Shown: positions 34,120 through 43,125 of the stretch, piece after piece
Numbering within the stretch: the first letter of the stretch is position 1
Layout of the letters: every line of letters begins with the position of its first letter
Assembly (NCBI RefSeq): GCF_900141845.1
Contig: NZ_FQZB01000011.1
Location: 62,001 to 126,000 of the forward strand
Reading direction: 5' to 3'
Source: Clostridium cavendishii DSM 21758
GTDB lineage: Bacteria; Bacillota; Clostridia; Clostridiales; Clostridiaceae
Length of the DNA: 64,000 nt
Notes under the pieces: generated by a model
The model's database searches: none
Told to the model about the DNA's origin: nothing
Seen by the model: the letters and a program-made list of their open reading frames with translations, nothing else
Translations under genes and position numbers: made by a program

Positions 34120-34803
34120 TTACCTCATCTTATATCCCATGCCAAATACAGTTTCTATGTACTTTTCTCCATCTGCTTCAATTTTTTCTCTAATTCTTCT
34201 AATATGAACATCTACAGTTCTAGCTTCTCCAAAATAGTCATATCCCCATATTTTGTTCAAAAGCTCTTCTCTTGAAAAAACTCTTCCCTTATTTGTAGCT
34301 AATAATTGTAACACCTCATATTCCTTAGGTCTCAAAACTATTTCCTCATTATTTTTAACAATAACTTTACCAATATTGTCTATATAAACATTACTTGAAA
34401 TCTTTATTCTATTACTATCAGGAGTATTTCTTTTAATTTTAGCATCCCTTTGTAACGCCTTGTTAACCCTAGCTATTACCTCTTTTATATGAAATGGTTT
34501 AGTAATATAGTCATCAGCCCCTATTTCAAAACCTAACACTTTATCTACAATATCATTTTTAGCAGTAACCATAATTATTGGTATTTCCATCTGTTTCTGC
34601 ATTTTTCTACACAATTCAAATCCATTTATATCAGGTAACATTAAATCTAATAACACTAAATCCGGATTAAATTCATTAAATTTTTCTATTGCTTCTTTTC
34701 CATTTATAGCGCTATTCACTTTAAAACCTTCTATTTCAAGAGCAAAGGTAAGCATATCCCTTATACTATTGTCATCTTCTACTACTAAAATCTTACTTGC
34801 CAT
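34120..34803 (-). CDS. OmpR/PhoB-type response regulator
   Basis: 227 residues: a receiver domain with acidic pair D10/D11, phospho-acceptor D53 in LVLLDLMLPDINGFEL and switch Lys in ITKPFHIKEV. A winged-helix output domain follows (LRPKEYEVLQLLATNKGRVFSREELLNKIW; DVHIRRIREKIE). It is first in a regulator-kinase-lipoprotein run, with a 5-bp gap to the kinase. It activates or represses transcription when phosphorylated by its kinase; target genes are not identifiable here. Confidence 0.94.
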   Translation of the reverse strand: MASKILVVEDDNSIRDMLTFALEIEGFKVNSAINGKEAIEKFNEFNPDLVLLDLMLPDINGFELCRKMQKQMEIPIIMVTAKNDIVDKVLGFEIGADDYITKPFHIKEVIARVNKALQRDAKIKRNTPDSNRIKISSNVYIDNIGKVIVKNNEEIVLRPKEYEVLQLLATNKGRVFSREELLNKIWGYDYFGEARTVDVHIRRIREKIEADGEKYIETVFGMGYKMR

Positions 34804-35025
34804 ATTTTCACCTCATTATTTACTTTACATTATAATTCTACCATTTACTTGTTACATGAATGTTTCATTCACATAATATTTTATATTCATATTAACCATA
34901 TATGTCTGCTACTATAACTTAATCATAAAAATTTAAAGTTAATTTTCTTAAATTATGAGTTTCTTTATAAAAAAGTGTCATCAACTTTTAACTATTTTCC
35001 AGCAAATAATTACAAAAATCTTAAA

Positions 35026-35066
35026 AAAAAGAATATCCTTAAAGTTAAACTTCAGGATATTCTTTA
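35026..35066 (-). terminator. terminator of the second BMP-type transporter operon
   Basis: AAAGAATATCCT pairs with AGGATATTCTTT around TAAAGTTAAACTTC, just after the last permease, with A/T runs on both sides. Confidence 0.85.
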
Positions 35067-35092
35067 TTAACAATCTATAATATTTATTTTTA

Positions 35093-36046
35093 TTATCTCT
35101 TTCCTTTATCAAATGGCTCACCAGCAGCTCTTGGAGCTTGTGATGATTTAGAAAATACTACTAGAGCTATAAGAGTAACTATATATGGGAAACTCTTAAG
35201 TATTACTCCTGGTATTTGTGATAAAGCAGGTATAACCTGTGATACGTTTGCTATAGTACTTGCAAAGCCAAAGAATAATGTTGCACCTAATATTCCAAGT
35301 GGTTTCCATTGTCCAAATATTAAAGCTGCTAAAGCTAAGAATCCAAGACCTGCAACTCCACCATTAAACTCACCAGCATAAGTCACAAGAATTATTGCTC
35401 CTCCTAATGCTGAAAAAGCACCTGAAATCATAACTGCAATATATCTCATTTTATATACATTTACACCAGCTGCATCAGCTGCTTGAGGATGTTCACCACA
35501 AGCTCTTAATCTCATACCAAAAGAAGTTTTATAAAGTATGAAAGCTGATATAGCTAATATAGCTAAAACTATCCAAGTAGTTAAATATGTGTTTGTAAAA
35601 AGTAATGGTCCTAAAACTGGTATTTTAGAAAGTCCTGGTATATCCATTGGTAAAAGTCCTTGCTTAACTCTTATATTACCACTACCAGTCATATTTCTTG
35701 CTAAAAATACTGTTAAAGCTCCAGCTATCATGTTTATAGCTGTACCACTTATTACTTGATTTGCATTTAAATTAATACTTGCAACTGCATGTAATAAAGA
35801 AAATAAAATTCCTATAATCATAGCCACTGCTAATCCAATCCATAAAGGCGCTGAACTATTTGGCATTTTATCTTGTAATTTGAATATTACTAAAGCTCCT
35901 GAAAATGATCCTACAACCATCAATCCTTCAAGACCTATATTTACAACTCCACTTCTTTCACTATAAAGACCACCTAGGGCAGTTATTAAAAGAGGTATTG
36001 TGAAAGTAATAGCATATGGAAAAATTTGCTTTATGATTTCCCACAT
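35093..36046 (-). CDS. BMP-family ABC transporter permease 2 (operon 2)
   Basis: A 317-residue permease with about nine membrane segments and the coupling motif GEHPQAADAAGVNVYKMRY. It is the counterpart of 7569-8495 (GENPQASDAMSINV). It starts one base after the previous permease's end, with GGAGGG upstream. It forms the membrane channel with the preceding permease for a probable nucleoside substrate; family members transport purine nucleosides, and specificity is not readable here. Confidence 0.9.
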   Translation of the reverse strand: MWEIIKQIFPYAITFTIPLLITALGGLYSERSGVVNIGLEGLMVVGSFSGALVIFKLQDKMPNSSAPLWIGLAVAMIIGILFSLLHAVASINLNANQVISGTAINMIAGALTVFLARNMTGSGNIRVKQGLLPMDIPGLSKIPVLGPLLFTNTYLTTWIVLAILAISAFILYKTSFGMRLRACGEHPQAADAAGVNVYKMRYIAVMISGAFSALGGAIILVTYAGEFNGGVAGLGFLALAALIFGQWKPLGILGATLFFGFASTIANVSQVIPALSQIPGVILKSFPYIVTLIALVVFSKSSQAPRAAGEPFDKGKR

Positions 36047-36047
36047 A

Positions 36048-37121
36048 TTATTTGCCCTCCTTTTGTTTTTTCTCTATGGCACCTTGTATTTTTCTTTTTT
36101 TCAGTTTATCAATAACACGTTCTATTAAAACGCTAGTTGCTGCAAAGTAAATTATAGTTGCCATTATTGTTTCTGCAATTTCAGGTGGAATACTTGTTTT
36201 TACACTCATAAAACCTTTTCCTGTATATAATAATCCAAAGAATATTGCTGAGAATAATACTCCTATTGGAGCATTTGCAGCTAATAATGCAACTGCTATA
36301 CCATCAAATCCTTGATTTGGAAGCACACCTATTTGCATGCTTATAGCATTACCTGTGTATTGGATAACTCCTGCAAGTCCTGCAAGTGCTCCTGATATCA
36401 TCATTGATAATACAATATTCTTATTTACTGCGATACCTGCATATTCTGCTGCATCTCTATTAAAACCAACAGCTTTTAATTCATATCCTAAAACTGTTTT
36501 TTCAAGTATAAATGAAATTATTATAACTGCTAATATAGCTATTATTATTCCGTAATTTATAAACGAGCCACCAAATAATTTTGATAACCATGGTGCAGCT
36601 AATGATGCTGCATCTGATAATTGTCTTGATTCAGTTTCTAAGCTTTCGCCCTTAAAATAAGCTGGAATTGTATAATACACAACCCAATATGATATCCAGT
36701 TCATCATTATAGTTGATACAACTTCATGAACATTAAATTTTGCTTTTAATATACCTGGTATGAAGGCCCATAAAGCTCCTCCCAATAAACCAGAAAGGAC
36801 CATTATTGGTAAAAGTACTGGTGAAGGTAATTTTAATGTTAATCCTACTGCAGTAGCACAAAAACCTCCAAATAGCATTTGACCTGCTGCTCCTATATTA
36901 AAAAGTCCTGTTTTAAATGCAAAGGCTACTGATAATCCTGTAAGTATTATAGGTGTTGCTGTAGCTAAAGTATCGCCTATTCTTTTTGAATTTTTAAGAC
37001 CACCTTCTACTATATATTTATAGCCTTCAATAGGGTTATGCCCCATGATAGCCATTAATATAGCTCCTGCAATAAGTCCTAATACTACAGCAAGAAGAGA
37101 TATAACTCCTTGTTTTTTCAT
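36048..37121 (-). CDS. BMP-family ABC transporter permease 1 (operon 2)
   Basis: The 357-residue permease shows about nine to ten membrane segments and the coupling motif LKAVGFNRDAAEYAGIAVNK. Its ATG overlaps the ATPase stop (TAATG). The C-terminus is very basic (KLKKRKIQGAIEKKQKEGK) and cytoplasmic. It is homologous to 8497-9609 but clearly diverged, consistent with two separate systems and not a recent duplication. Confidence 0.9.
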   Translation of the reverse strand: MKKQGVISLLAVVLGLIAGAILMAIMGHNPIEGYKYIVEGGLKNSKRIGDTLATATPIILTGLSVAFAFKTGLFNIGAAGQMLFGGFCATAVGLTLKLPSPVLLPIMVLSGLLGGALWAFIPGILKAKFNVHEVVSTIMMNWISYWVVYYTIPAYFKGESLETESRQLSDAASLAAPWLSKLFGGSFINYGIIIAILAVIIISFILEKTVLGYELKAVGFNRDAAEYAGIAVNKNIVLSMMISGALAGLAGVIQYTGNAISMQIGVLPNQGFDGIAVALLAANAPIGVLFSAIFFGLLYTGKGFMSVKTSIPPEIAETIMATIIYFAATSVLIERVIDKLKKRKIQGAIEKKQKEGK

Positions 37122-38641
37122 TATTTTTCCCCTCCTTGAACTCCAGCCATCATAAGACCAACTTCATTTTGATTAGTTTCAGCAGTATTTACAACTCCTA
37201 TAAGTTCACCACCATTTACGATGGCAATTCTATCTGATAAGTTAAATATTTCATCTAATTCAAGTGATACAAGTAAAACTGCTTTTCCCATATCTCTTTG
37301 TTCTATAAGTCTCTTATGGATATATTCTATTGATCCAACATCTAGACCTCTCGTAGGTTGTACAGCTATAAGAAGTTCTGGTCCTAATTCAATTTCACGA
37401 CCTATAATAGCTTTTTGTTGATTACCACCTGATAAAGTTCTAGCTTTTGAAGCTCCACCTTCACCTGATCTAACATCAAATGTTTCTATTATTTTATTTG
37501 CATAGCTTCTTATTGCTTCTCTATTTAATAATCCATTTTTTGAAAAAGGCTCACGATTATAAACTTCAAGCACCATATTATCTTCCATAGTATAATCTAA
37601 AACTAAGCCTCTTCTATGTCTATCTTCAGGAATATGAGCTATTCCCTTATCTATTCTTGAACGAACATTAATGTCAGTTATATTCTCATCTTTAAATATT
37701 ATATTACCTGACTCTATTTTTCTAAGTCCTGTAATAGCTTCTATTAATTCTGTTTGTCCATTTCCTTCAACACCTGCAATACCTAGAATTTCACCTGCAT
37801 GTGCTTCTAATGAAAAATTCTTAAGTCCTAAGACATTTTTATTATTCATTACAGAAAGGTTTTCAACTTTTAATACACAGTTTCCTATGTTAGCTTCTTT
37901 CTTATTTACTTTAAAAGAAACTTTTCTTCCTACCATCATTTCAGCCATTTCAGCCTGACTTGTTTCTTTTACATTTACGGTTCCTATATATTTTCCTCTA
38001 CGAATTACTGTACATTCAGACGCAACTGCTTTAATTTCTCTTAATTTATGAGTTATTAAAATTATAGATTTCCCTTCATCTGTTAAGCTCTTCATTATTT
38101 TCATTAATTCTTCTATTTCTTGAGGAGTTAAAACAGCAGTAGGTTCATCAAATATTAAAACTTCAGCATCTCTATAAAGCATTTTTAGTATTTCAACACG
38201 TTGTTGCATACCAACTGTAATGTCCTCTATCTTTGCATAAGGATCTACATTTAATCCATAACGTTTTGATAATTCGGCTATTTTTTTTGCTGCTGATTCT
38301 CTATCTACTACTAAACCTTTTTTAGGTTCACATCCTAGTATTATATTTTCTGTTACTGTGAAATTATGAACTAATTTAAAGTGCTGATGCACCATTCCTA
38401 TACCAAGATCATTTGCTACATTTGGATTTGTTATTTTTACTTCTTTACCTCTTACTTTTATAGAACCGCTTTCAGGTTGATACATACCAAATAGAACACT
38501 CATTAAAGTGGACTTCCCTGCACCGTTTTCTCCTAATAGTGCATGTATCTCCCCTTTTTTTAGACGAAGTGTAATATTATCGTTTGCTACAATACCTGGA
38601 AATTCTTTACGGATATTAAGCATCTCTACTACATATTCCAT
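37121..38641 (-). CDS. BMP-family ABC transporter ATPase, double nucleotide-binding domain (operon 2)
   Basis: 506 residues, two ABC domains. The first has Walker A GENGAGKS, ITVGMQQRVEILK at the signature position and Walker B VLIFDEPTAVLTP. The second has a degenerate Walker A (GVEGNGQTE), signature LSGGNQQKAI and AVQPTRGLD in the Walker B position. This matches YufO/NupO-type ATPases. It powers the two permeases that follow; TAAGGAGGAG precedes its ATG. An attenuator hairpin separates it from the lipoprotein gene. Confidence 0.92.
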   Translation of the reverse strand: MEYVVEMLNIRKEFPGIVANDNITLRLKKGEIHALLGENGAGKSTLMSVLFGMYQPESGSIKVRGKEVKITNPNVANDLGIGMVHQHFKLVHNFTVTENIILGCEPKKGLVVDRESAAKKIAELSKRYGLNVDPYAKIEDITVGMQQRVEILKMLYRDAEVLIFDEPTAVLTPQEIEELMKIMKSLTDEGKSIILITHKLREIKAVASECTVIRRGKYIGTVNVKETSQAEMAEMMVGRKVSFKVNKKEANIGNCVLKVENLSVMNNKNVLGLKNFSLEAHAGEILGIAGVEGNGQTELIEAITGLRKIESGNIIFKDENITDINVRSRIDKGIAHIPEDRHRRGLVLDYTMEDNMVLEVYNREPFSKNGLLNREAIRSYANKIIETFDVRSGEGGASKARTLSGGNQQKAIIGREIELGPELLIAVQPTRGLDVGSIEYIHKRLIEQRDMGKAVLLVSLELDEIFNLSDRIAIVNGGELIGVVNTAETNQNEVGLMMAGVQGGEK

Positions 38642-38774
38642 CTAATCTCCTCCTTAAATTTCCTGTAATCATTTACACATTTTTAATTAATACTTCCTAA
38701 TTATAATATTATAATTAGGACTCTTTTTCAATACTTTTCATTAATATTTTTGTTAAATTATTGATAATATTTTA

Positions 38775-38812
38775 TTTTTATGGAAAAGATAGCTGAACTA
38801 TCTTTTCCATAA
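38775..38812 (-). terminator. attenuator hairpin between BMP lipoprotein 2 and its ATPase
   Basis: TGGAAAAGATAG pairs perfectly with CTATCTTTTCCA around CTGAA, followed on the minus strand by TAAAAATAAAA. It probably terminates most transcripts after the binding-protein gene, giving excess lipoprotein over transporter. Confidence 0.85.
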
Positions 38813-38832
38813 CATTTCATTTTATTATTTTA

Positions 38833-39939
38833 TTATTTTATTAAGTCACCTTTTTCACCAGCTACTTTTATATCACCTGATTTAAGCTTAGCTAAAATGT
38901 CATCACATGTTTTCTTAGTTTCAGAACTTAAATTTGGATTTTCTTTTGGTATACCAACACCATCATTCTTTGCATCGTATACTAACGCTTTTCCACCATC
39001 AAATTTTCCATCTGAAGCTTTTTTAACTAAGTCAGCAGTTGCATTATCAATCTTCTTAACAGCTGAAGTTAAGACAACTGATTTTCCTTGTTTATATTCA
39101 CCATCTTTGAATTGGTCACTATCAACACCAACTATCCACACATCTTTACCAGTGCTTACTCTTGATTTAGCTTCTTTTATAGCTCCTACACCAACTCCAC
39201 CAGCTGCACAGAATATAGCTTTAACTCCTCTATCATACATAGAAGCTGCTAATTGTCCACCAGCTGCAACATTGTTAAATGATCCTTGATAAACAATATT
39301 ATCTGCTGATAAATCTATTTTAGTTCCTAATTTTTCATTAGCATATTTTATACCTTGTTGGAATCCCCAGTTGAATTTTTGAACTGGTGGTATTTCCATA
39401 CCTCCTATAAATCCAACTTTACCTTCTTTTAATTGAACAGCTGTAGCGATTGCTGCCATAAATCCTGCTTCATGTTCAGCAAATGTTACTGAAATTGTAT
39501 TTTCTCCAATTTTTGCATCTTTTGAATCTGATTTTTCTCTAGGAGCACCATCTAATATAACAAATTTAGAATCTTTATATTTGTCTTGTGCTTTATATAT
39601 AGCTGTTTCAAATTTAAATCCTGGAGTTACTATGAATTTATATCCAGCATCTTCTAAGTTACCGATTTCTTTCATATAATCAGCTTCTGTTTCTCCTGCT
39701 GGTTTTAAATATTTAATATCATTATCAGCTAGCTTTAAATCATCCTTAGCTTTTTTAATTCCTTCCCAAGTACCTTGGTTGAAAGATTTATCATCTATGG
39801 TTCCAGAATCAGTAACCATACCTACCTTAATACTTTCTTTTTTAGTGTCCTTTGCTTCCTCGCTCTTTCCGCAACCAGCAAATAAAGTAGCTACTACTGC
39901 AACTGAAGTTATTGTAGCTATAAGTCTTTTCTTATTCAT
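38833..39939 (-). CDS. BMP-family substrate-binding lipoprotein (operon 2)
   Basis: The 368-residue product has lipobox FAGC (acyl Cys23), a short Lys/Glu linker, and the BMP fold with the classic start VGMVTDSGTIDDKSFNQGTWEG. The motifs FKFETAIYKAQDKYKDSKFV and GFIGGMEIPPVQKF are like PnrA/TmpC nucleoside-binding proteins. It captures substrate outside the membrane for operon 2. ATAGGAGGG precedes the ATG. The DDKSFNQ motif is closer to the canonical nucleoside-binding group than the operon 1 protein is, which suggests different ligands. Confidence 0.93.
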   Translation of the reverse strand: MNKKRLIATITSVAVVATLFAGCGKSEEAKDTKKESIKVGMVTDSGTIDDKSFNQGTWEGIKKAKDDLKLADNDIKYLKPAGETEADYMKEIGNLEDAGYKFIVTPGFKFETAIYKAQDKYKDSKFVILDGAPREKSDSKDAKIGENTISVTFAEHEAGFMAAIATAVQLKEGKVGFIGGMEIPPVQKFNWGFQQGIKYANEKLGTKIDLSADNIVYQGSFNNVAAGGQLAASMYDRGVKAIFCAAGGVGVGAIKEAKSRVSTGKDVWIVGVDSDQFKDGEYKQGKSVVLTSAVKKIDNATADLVKKASDGKFDGGKALVYDAKNDGVGIPKENPNLSSETKKTCDDILAKLKSGDIKVAGEKGDLIK

Positions 39940-40063
39940 ACAAAAATCCCTCCTATAAAACTTTTAATTTTAATTTAACATCTCTTGATTTTCAAGGATG
40001 AAAATTTACCCCTTTAACCTGTATGTATAAGTTAATTAAGTAATATAAATAATTTGACCATCT

Positions 40064-40079
40064 AATAGTATATACTATT
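40064..40079. promoter_or_regulatory. perfect 16-nt palindrome upstream of BMP lipoprotein 2
   Basis: AATAGTATATACTATT reads the same on both strands. It lies 125 nt before the ATG, in the expected promoter/operator region, and is a candidate binding site for a dimeric repressor. Confidence 0.45.
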
Positions 40080-40127
40080 TTCGTAAAAATATATACTTTT
40101 TTTATATTTATGGTTTCGCTTACTCAT

Positions 40128-40143
40128 AAGTAAACATTTACTT
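40128..40143. promoter_or_regulatory. inverted repeat, second candidate operator
   Basis: AAGTAAACATTTACTT has 14 of 16 bases symmetrical and lies about 50 nt upstream of the first palindrome. It shares no obvious sequence with that palindrome, so different proteins may bind. Confidence 0.4.
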
Positions 40144-40699
40144 AAGCAAATTATAACACAGGTTTTTAATAAATCAAATATTATTTTTTAAAAATTAGCA
40201 GTTGAAATTTATAAAAAGCATATGTAAGCACTTTCATAGTTATAAATTTAATAATTTTTAATTGCATTTTTCTTTATTTTCTATCATTCATTTTAATTAT
40301 TCAGCTTATTTTTATTAATTATTCATTTTTTATTGATTATTTTTTGAAATTTTCTAAATTTTATTTTTTCTAAACGTTTTCTACTTAGAGTTTATTGCAT
40401 AAAAATTAAACAAAACTATCACTATTAGTTATTTTTTGTGCAAAATTAAAGAAAACACTTACAGTATTTTTATATTATATACTCTTTTAATTAATATGTT
40501 TAAAATAAATATCAAATTACATTTTTTGTTTTAAATCATAAGTATAAATTTATTATACTTATCTATGATATAAAAATAGACTTACACAAATTTCCACTCT
40601 ACTTTTTATTATTAAAGCATTATAAAATTTATGCAAGTCTTCTATCTTATCTCTATAATTTTCAAAAAATCAAAAATTAAATTCTAAATTAATGAAACT

Positions 40700-40776
40700 T
40701 TCATTAAGTGAGTATCCAAATTTTAAATTTGGATAATACGAACTTACTCCTATGAATGTATATGAATAGGAGTTTC
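40700..40776 (-). repeat. dispersed structured repeat, copy B
   Basis: On the minus strand ACTCCTAT...ATAGGAGT is followed by AAGTTCGTATTATCCAAATT, TAAAATTTGGATA and CTCACTT. It forms two stacked hairpins like copy A (7388-7470). It begins at the degV stop codon and may double as the degV terminator. Confidence 0.7.
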
Positions 40777-40777
40777 A

Positions 40778-41620
40778 TTAATAATCCTCTACAAAGAAAA
40801 TTCCTGCTGCCTTAGGACCAGAATGAATACCTACTGTACAACCAACCTCAGCAGCTATATAGTCTATATTATTTTCTTCTAAATATATTTTCAAAGGGGT
40901 ATATACATCTTCATTATCAGCACATAATAAAACAACAGCTTCATCTTCTTTTCTGCCTAAAGTTTCAAATGTTTCTATTATTGATTTTACAGCTTTTTTA
41001 CTACCTCTAACCTTTGTTGATAAAGCCATTTTGCCATCATTAACCTCTAATATCAATCTTAATCCTAGCATACCACCTATAACTCCAGCTGCTCTTGAAA
41101 GCCTCCCGCCTTTAACTAGATTATCTAAACTTTCAAAGCTAAGTGCACTTTTAATATGTGGTATTATATCTATAAGTTCTTTTTCTATTTCTTTTATGCT
41201 TAGACCTTTTTCCTTTAACTTAATAGCCTTAAGAACTAATAACCCTAAACCTGATGTAACATTTAAAGAATCAATAATTACTATATCATCCTCAGCCTCA
41301 AGCATATCTCTTGCAATACACGCTGACTGAAAAGTTCCGCTCATATGAGACGAAAAATGTATAGATAAAATTTTATATCCTTCCTCTAAATATTTTTTAT
41401 AACAATCATAAAATCTACTTGGAGTAACCTGAGCGGTTGTAGGTAGTACATCTTCTTTTTCCATTCTTGAAAATAAGGTTTTTGAATTTATTTCCAAACC
41501 ATCCAAATAACTTTCTTCTCCAAAATTTATAAGTAGTGGTAATACTTCTACATCATGCTTACTTAGTATCTCTTTAGGAATATCTGCTGTACTATCTGTT
41601 ATAATTTTTATCTTTTCCAT
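40778..41620 (-). CDS. DegV family fatty-acid-binding protein
   Basis: The 280-residue protein has the DegV N-terminus KIITDSTADIPKEIL and the lipid head-group motif SSHMSGTFQSA. It also has TSGLGLLVLKA, LVKGGRLSRAAG and the C-terminal GCTVGIHSGPKAAGIFF. DegV/FakB proteins bind a fatty acid for presentation to a FakA-type kinase. No fakA lies here, so whether it works in phospholipid synthesis is family inference. It follows trmL by 18 bp and is probably co-transcribed with it. Confidence 0.93.
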   Translation of the reverse strand: MEKIKIITDSTADIPKEILSKHDVEVLPLLINFGEESYLDGLEINSKTLFSRMEKEDVLPTTAQVTPSRFYDCYKKYLEEGYKILSIHFSSHMSGTFQSACIARDMLEAEDDIVIIDSLNVTSGLGLLVLKAIKLKEKGLSIKEIEKELIDIIPHIKSALSFESLDNLVKGGRLSRAAGVIGGMLGLRLILEVNDGKMALSTKVRGSKKAVKSIIETFETLGRKEDEAVVLLCADNEDVYTPLKIYLEENNIDYIAAEVGCTVGIHSGPKAAGIFFVEDY

Positions 41621-41638
41621 TAATTATCTCCTAAATTT

Positions 41639-42100
41639 TTATTTCATATTTGGAAATCCTATTTGCCTTAAAGCCTCATATACTACTATCGATACTGTAT
41701 TTGATAAATTAAGACTTCTTGTTGAGGAACTAATCATAGGTATTCTTATTCCATGATGATTATTATGTACCTCTTCTGGAACTCCAGAAGATTCCCTTCC
41801 GAACATTATAAAATCACCTTCTTCATATTTAACCTCATCATAATGATCAGTAGCATGAGTCGAAGATAAAAATATTCTAGCCCCTTTATGCTTATTTAAA
41901 AACTCCTCATAATTCTCATAAACCTCAAGATCTAAGTACTTCCAATAATCAAGCCCAGCTCTTCTAACTTTTTTTTCATCAAGATCAAATCCAAGTGGTT
42001 TAATTAAATGAAGCTTAGAATTTGTTAAAACACAAGTTCGTGCTATATTCCCTGTATTCTGTGGTATTTCCGGTTGATATAATACTATATTTAAATTCAT
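41639..42100 (-). CDS. trmL: tRNA (cytidine/uridine-34-2'-O)-methyltransferase TrmL
   Basis: The start is ATG 42098-42100 (MNLNIVLYQPEIPQNTGNI), with GGAGGG upstream; the 20-residue extension lacks a site. The 153-residue SPOUT enzyme has the knotted SAM site FGRESSGVPEEV and IPMISSSTRSLNLSNTVSIV. The N-terminal PEIPQNTGNIART and PLGF are diagnostic for TrmL over other TrmH proteins. It methylates the wobble ribose of leucine tRNAs. degV follows after 18 bp. Confidence 0.94.
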   Translation of the reverse strand: MNLNIVLYQPEIPQNTGNIARTCVLTNSKLHLIKPLGFDLDEKKVRRAGLDYWKYLDLEVYENYEEFLNKHKGARIFLSSTHATDHYDEVKYEEGDFIMFGRESSGVPEEVHNNHHGIRIPMISSSTRSLNLSNTVSIVVYEALRQIGFPNMK

Positions 42101-42234
42101 GAATTTCCCTCCAAAAATAGATATTTTGCAATTATTAGCATTTAAATAGATATTTATCAAAATTAATATATCTTAAATCATTTATATACTATCTTATAAT
42201 ATTATTAACAACAAAAATAATCAAGTTTATATTA

Positions 42235-42277
42235 AAGCAATTTAAACTTGGTTATTATTCCAAGTTTAAATTGCTTT
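42235..42277. terminator. HAD phosphatase terminator
   Basis: GCAATTTAAACTTGG pairs perfectly with CCAAGTTTAAATTGC, with TTTTT at one side. It lies just after the HAD gene stop. Confidence 0.88.
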
Positions 42278-43111
42278 TTAACTTAATATAAATTTTTCTA
42301 TTACCTTTGCAACACCATCATTGTCATTTGTATCTGTTATATAATTAGCCTTTTTCTTTAAACTCTCTATTGCATTCCCCATAGCCACACCAAGTCCTGC
42401 ATATTCTATCATAGATACATCATTTTCATTATCACCTATGCAAATTACTTCTTCTCTCTTTATACCGTAATATTTAGCAAGCACCTCTACTGCTTGTCCT
42501 TTGCAAACACCTTCTGCATTTATTTCTATATTTAAATCACCTGAACTTGCTATTTCTAAACTAGGTATTTTCATAAGTTCCTCTTTAGCCTTATTGATAC
42601 GATTAGCATTTGGATGAAATACTATAGCTTTTACTAAATTCCCGTCCATTTTTTTAAAAACATTGTACCACTTATCTTTATTTCCTATATATCTGCTTAT
42701 AACAGGCATATCTTTAGGAAGTTTTCTTCCTATCGCTATATACGACATAAATTTATGAAATCTTGAACCTAAATAAACCTCATTATATGTGTGAAAATGT
42801 GGAACTAATTTATATTTAAGTAAAATATCTAATATCGACCTACATTGGTTCTCAGTTAATGTATTCATATATATTACATCACTTTTATCTTTTTCCCTTA
42901 TGAATGCACCATTTGCAGCTATAACTGGTGATTTTACACCTAAAAGATTTGAATAATATGCTGCATTATTATATATCCTTCCAGTTGTTATAACTATATG
43001 AACACCTTTCTCATGAGCTTTTCTTAAACTTATCTTGGTTTCTTCTGATATTTTATGTTTACTATTTAACAAAGTTCCATCCATATCTATACATACTAAT
43101 TTATATTTCAT
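42278..43111 (-). CDS. Cof-type HAD family hydrolase
   Basis: The start is ATG 43109-43111 (MKYKLVCIDMDGTLLNSKHK), preceded by AAAGGAG; the earlier ATG overlaps that site. The 277-residue protein has HAD motif I DMDGTLLNS (nucleophile Asp), motif II VITTGR, a C2B cap domain (about 80-190) and motif III/IV GDNENDVSMIEYAGLGVAMGNA. The Cof subfamily dephosphorylates sugar phosphates or nucleotide cofactors; the substrate is not predictable. It begins 15 bp after the transglutaminase gene and may be last in the MoxR operon. Confidence 0.92.
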   Translation of the reverse strand: MKYKLVCIDMDGTLLNSKHKISEETKISLRKAHEKGVHIVITTGRIYNNAAYYSNLLGVKSPVIAANGAFIREKDKSDVIYMNTLTENQCRSILDILLKYKLVPHFHTYNEVYLGSRFHKFMSYIAIGRKLPKDMPVISRYIGNKDKWYNVFKKMDGNLVKAIVFHPNANRINKAKEELMKIPSLEIASSGDLNIEINAEGVCKGQAVEVLAKYYGIKREEVICIGDNENDVSMIEYAGLGVAMGNAIESLKKKANYITDTNDNDGVAKVIEKFILS

Positions 43112-43125
43112 TTTTAACTCCTTTT

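Larger units (their letters stand above)
39940..40691. other. long non-coding leader of transporter operon 2
   Basis: About 750 AT-rich bases without an ORF. It holds the lipoprotein ribosome site, two palindromes (40064-40079 and 40128-40143) and an imperfect hairpin at 40578-40640 (AGACTT...AAGTCT, AAATTT / AAATTT). I looked for the purine aptamer signature (GTTTCTACC and partners) on both strands and did not find it. Confidence 0.6.

Noticed and set aside
39940..40777. Possible purine riboswitch before BMP operon 2
   Set aside because: Aptamer core motifs were looked for on both strands and not found; only palindromes and AT-rich hairpins are present.
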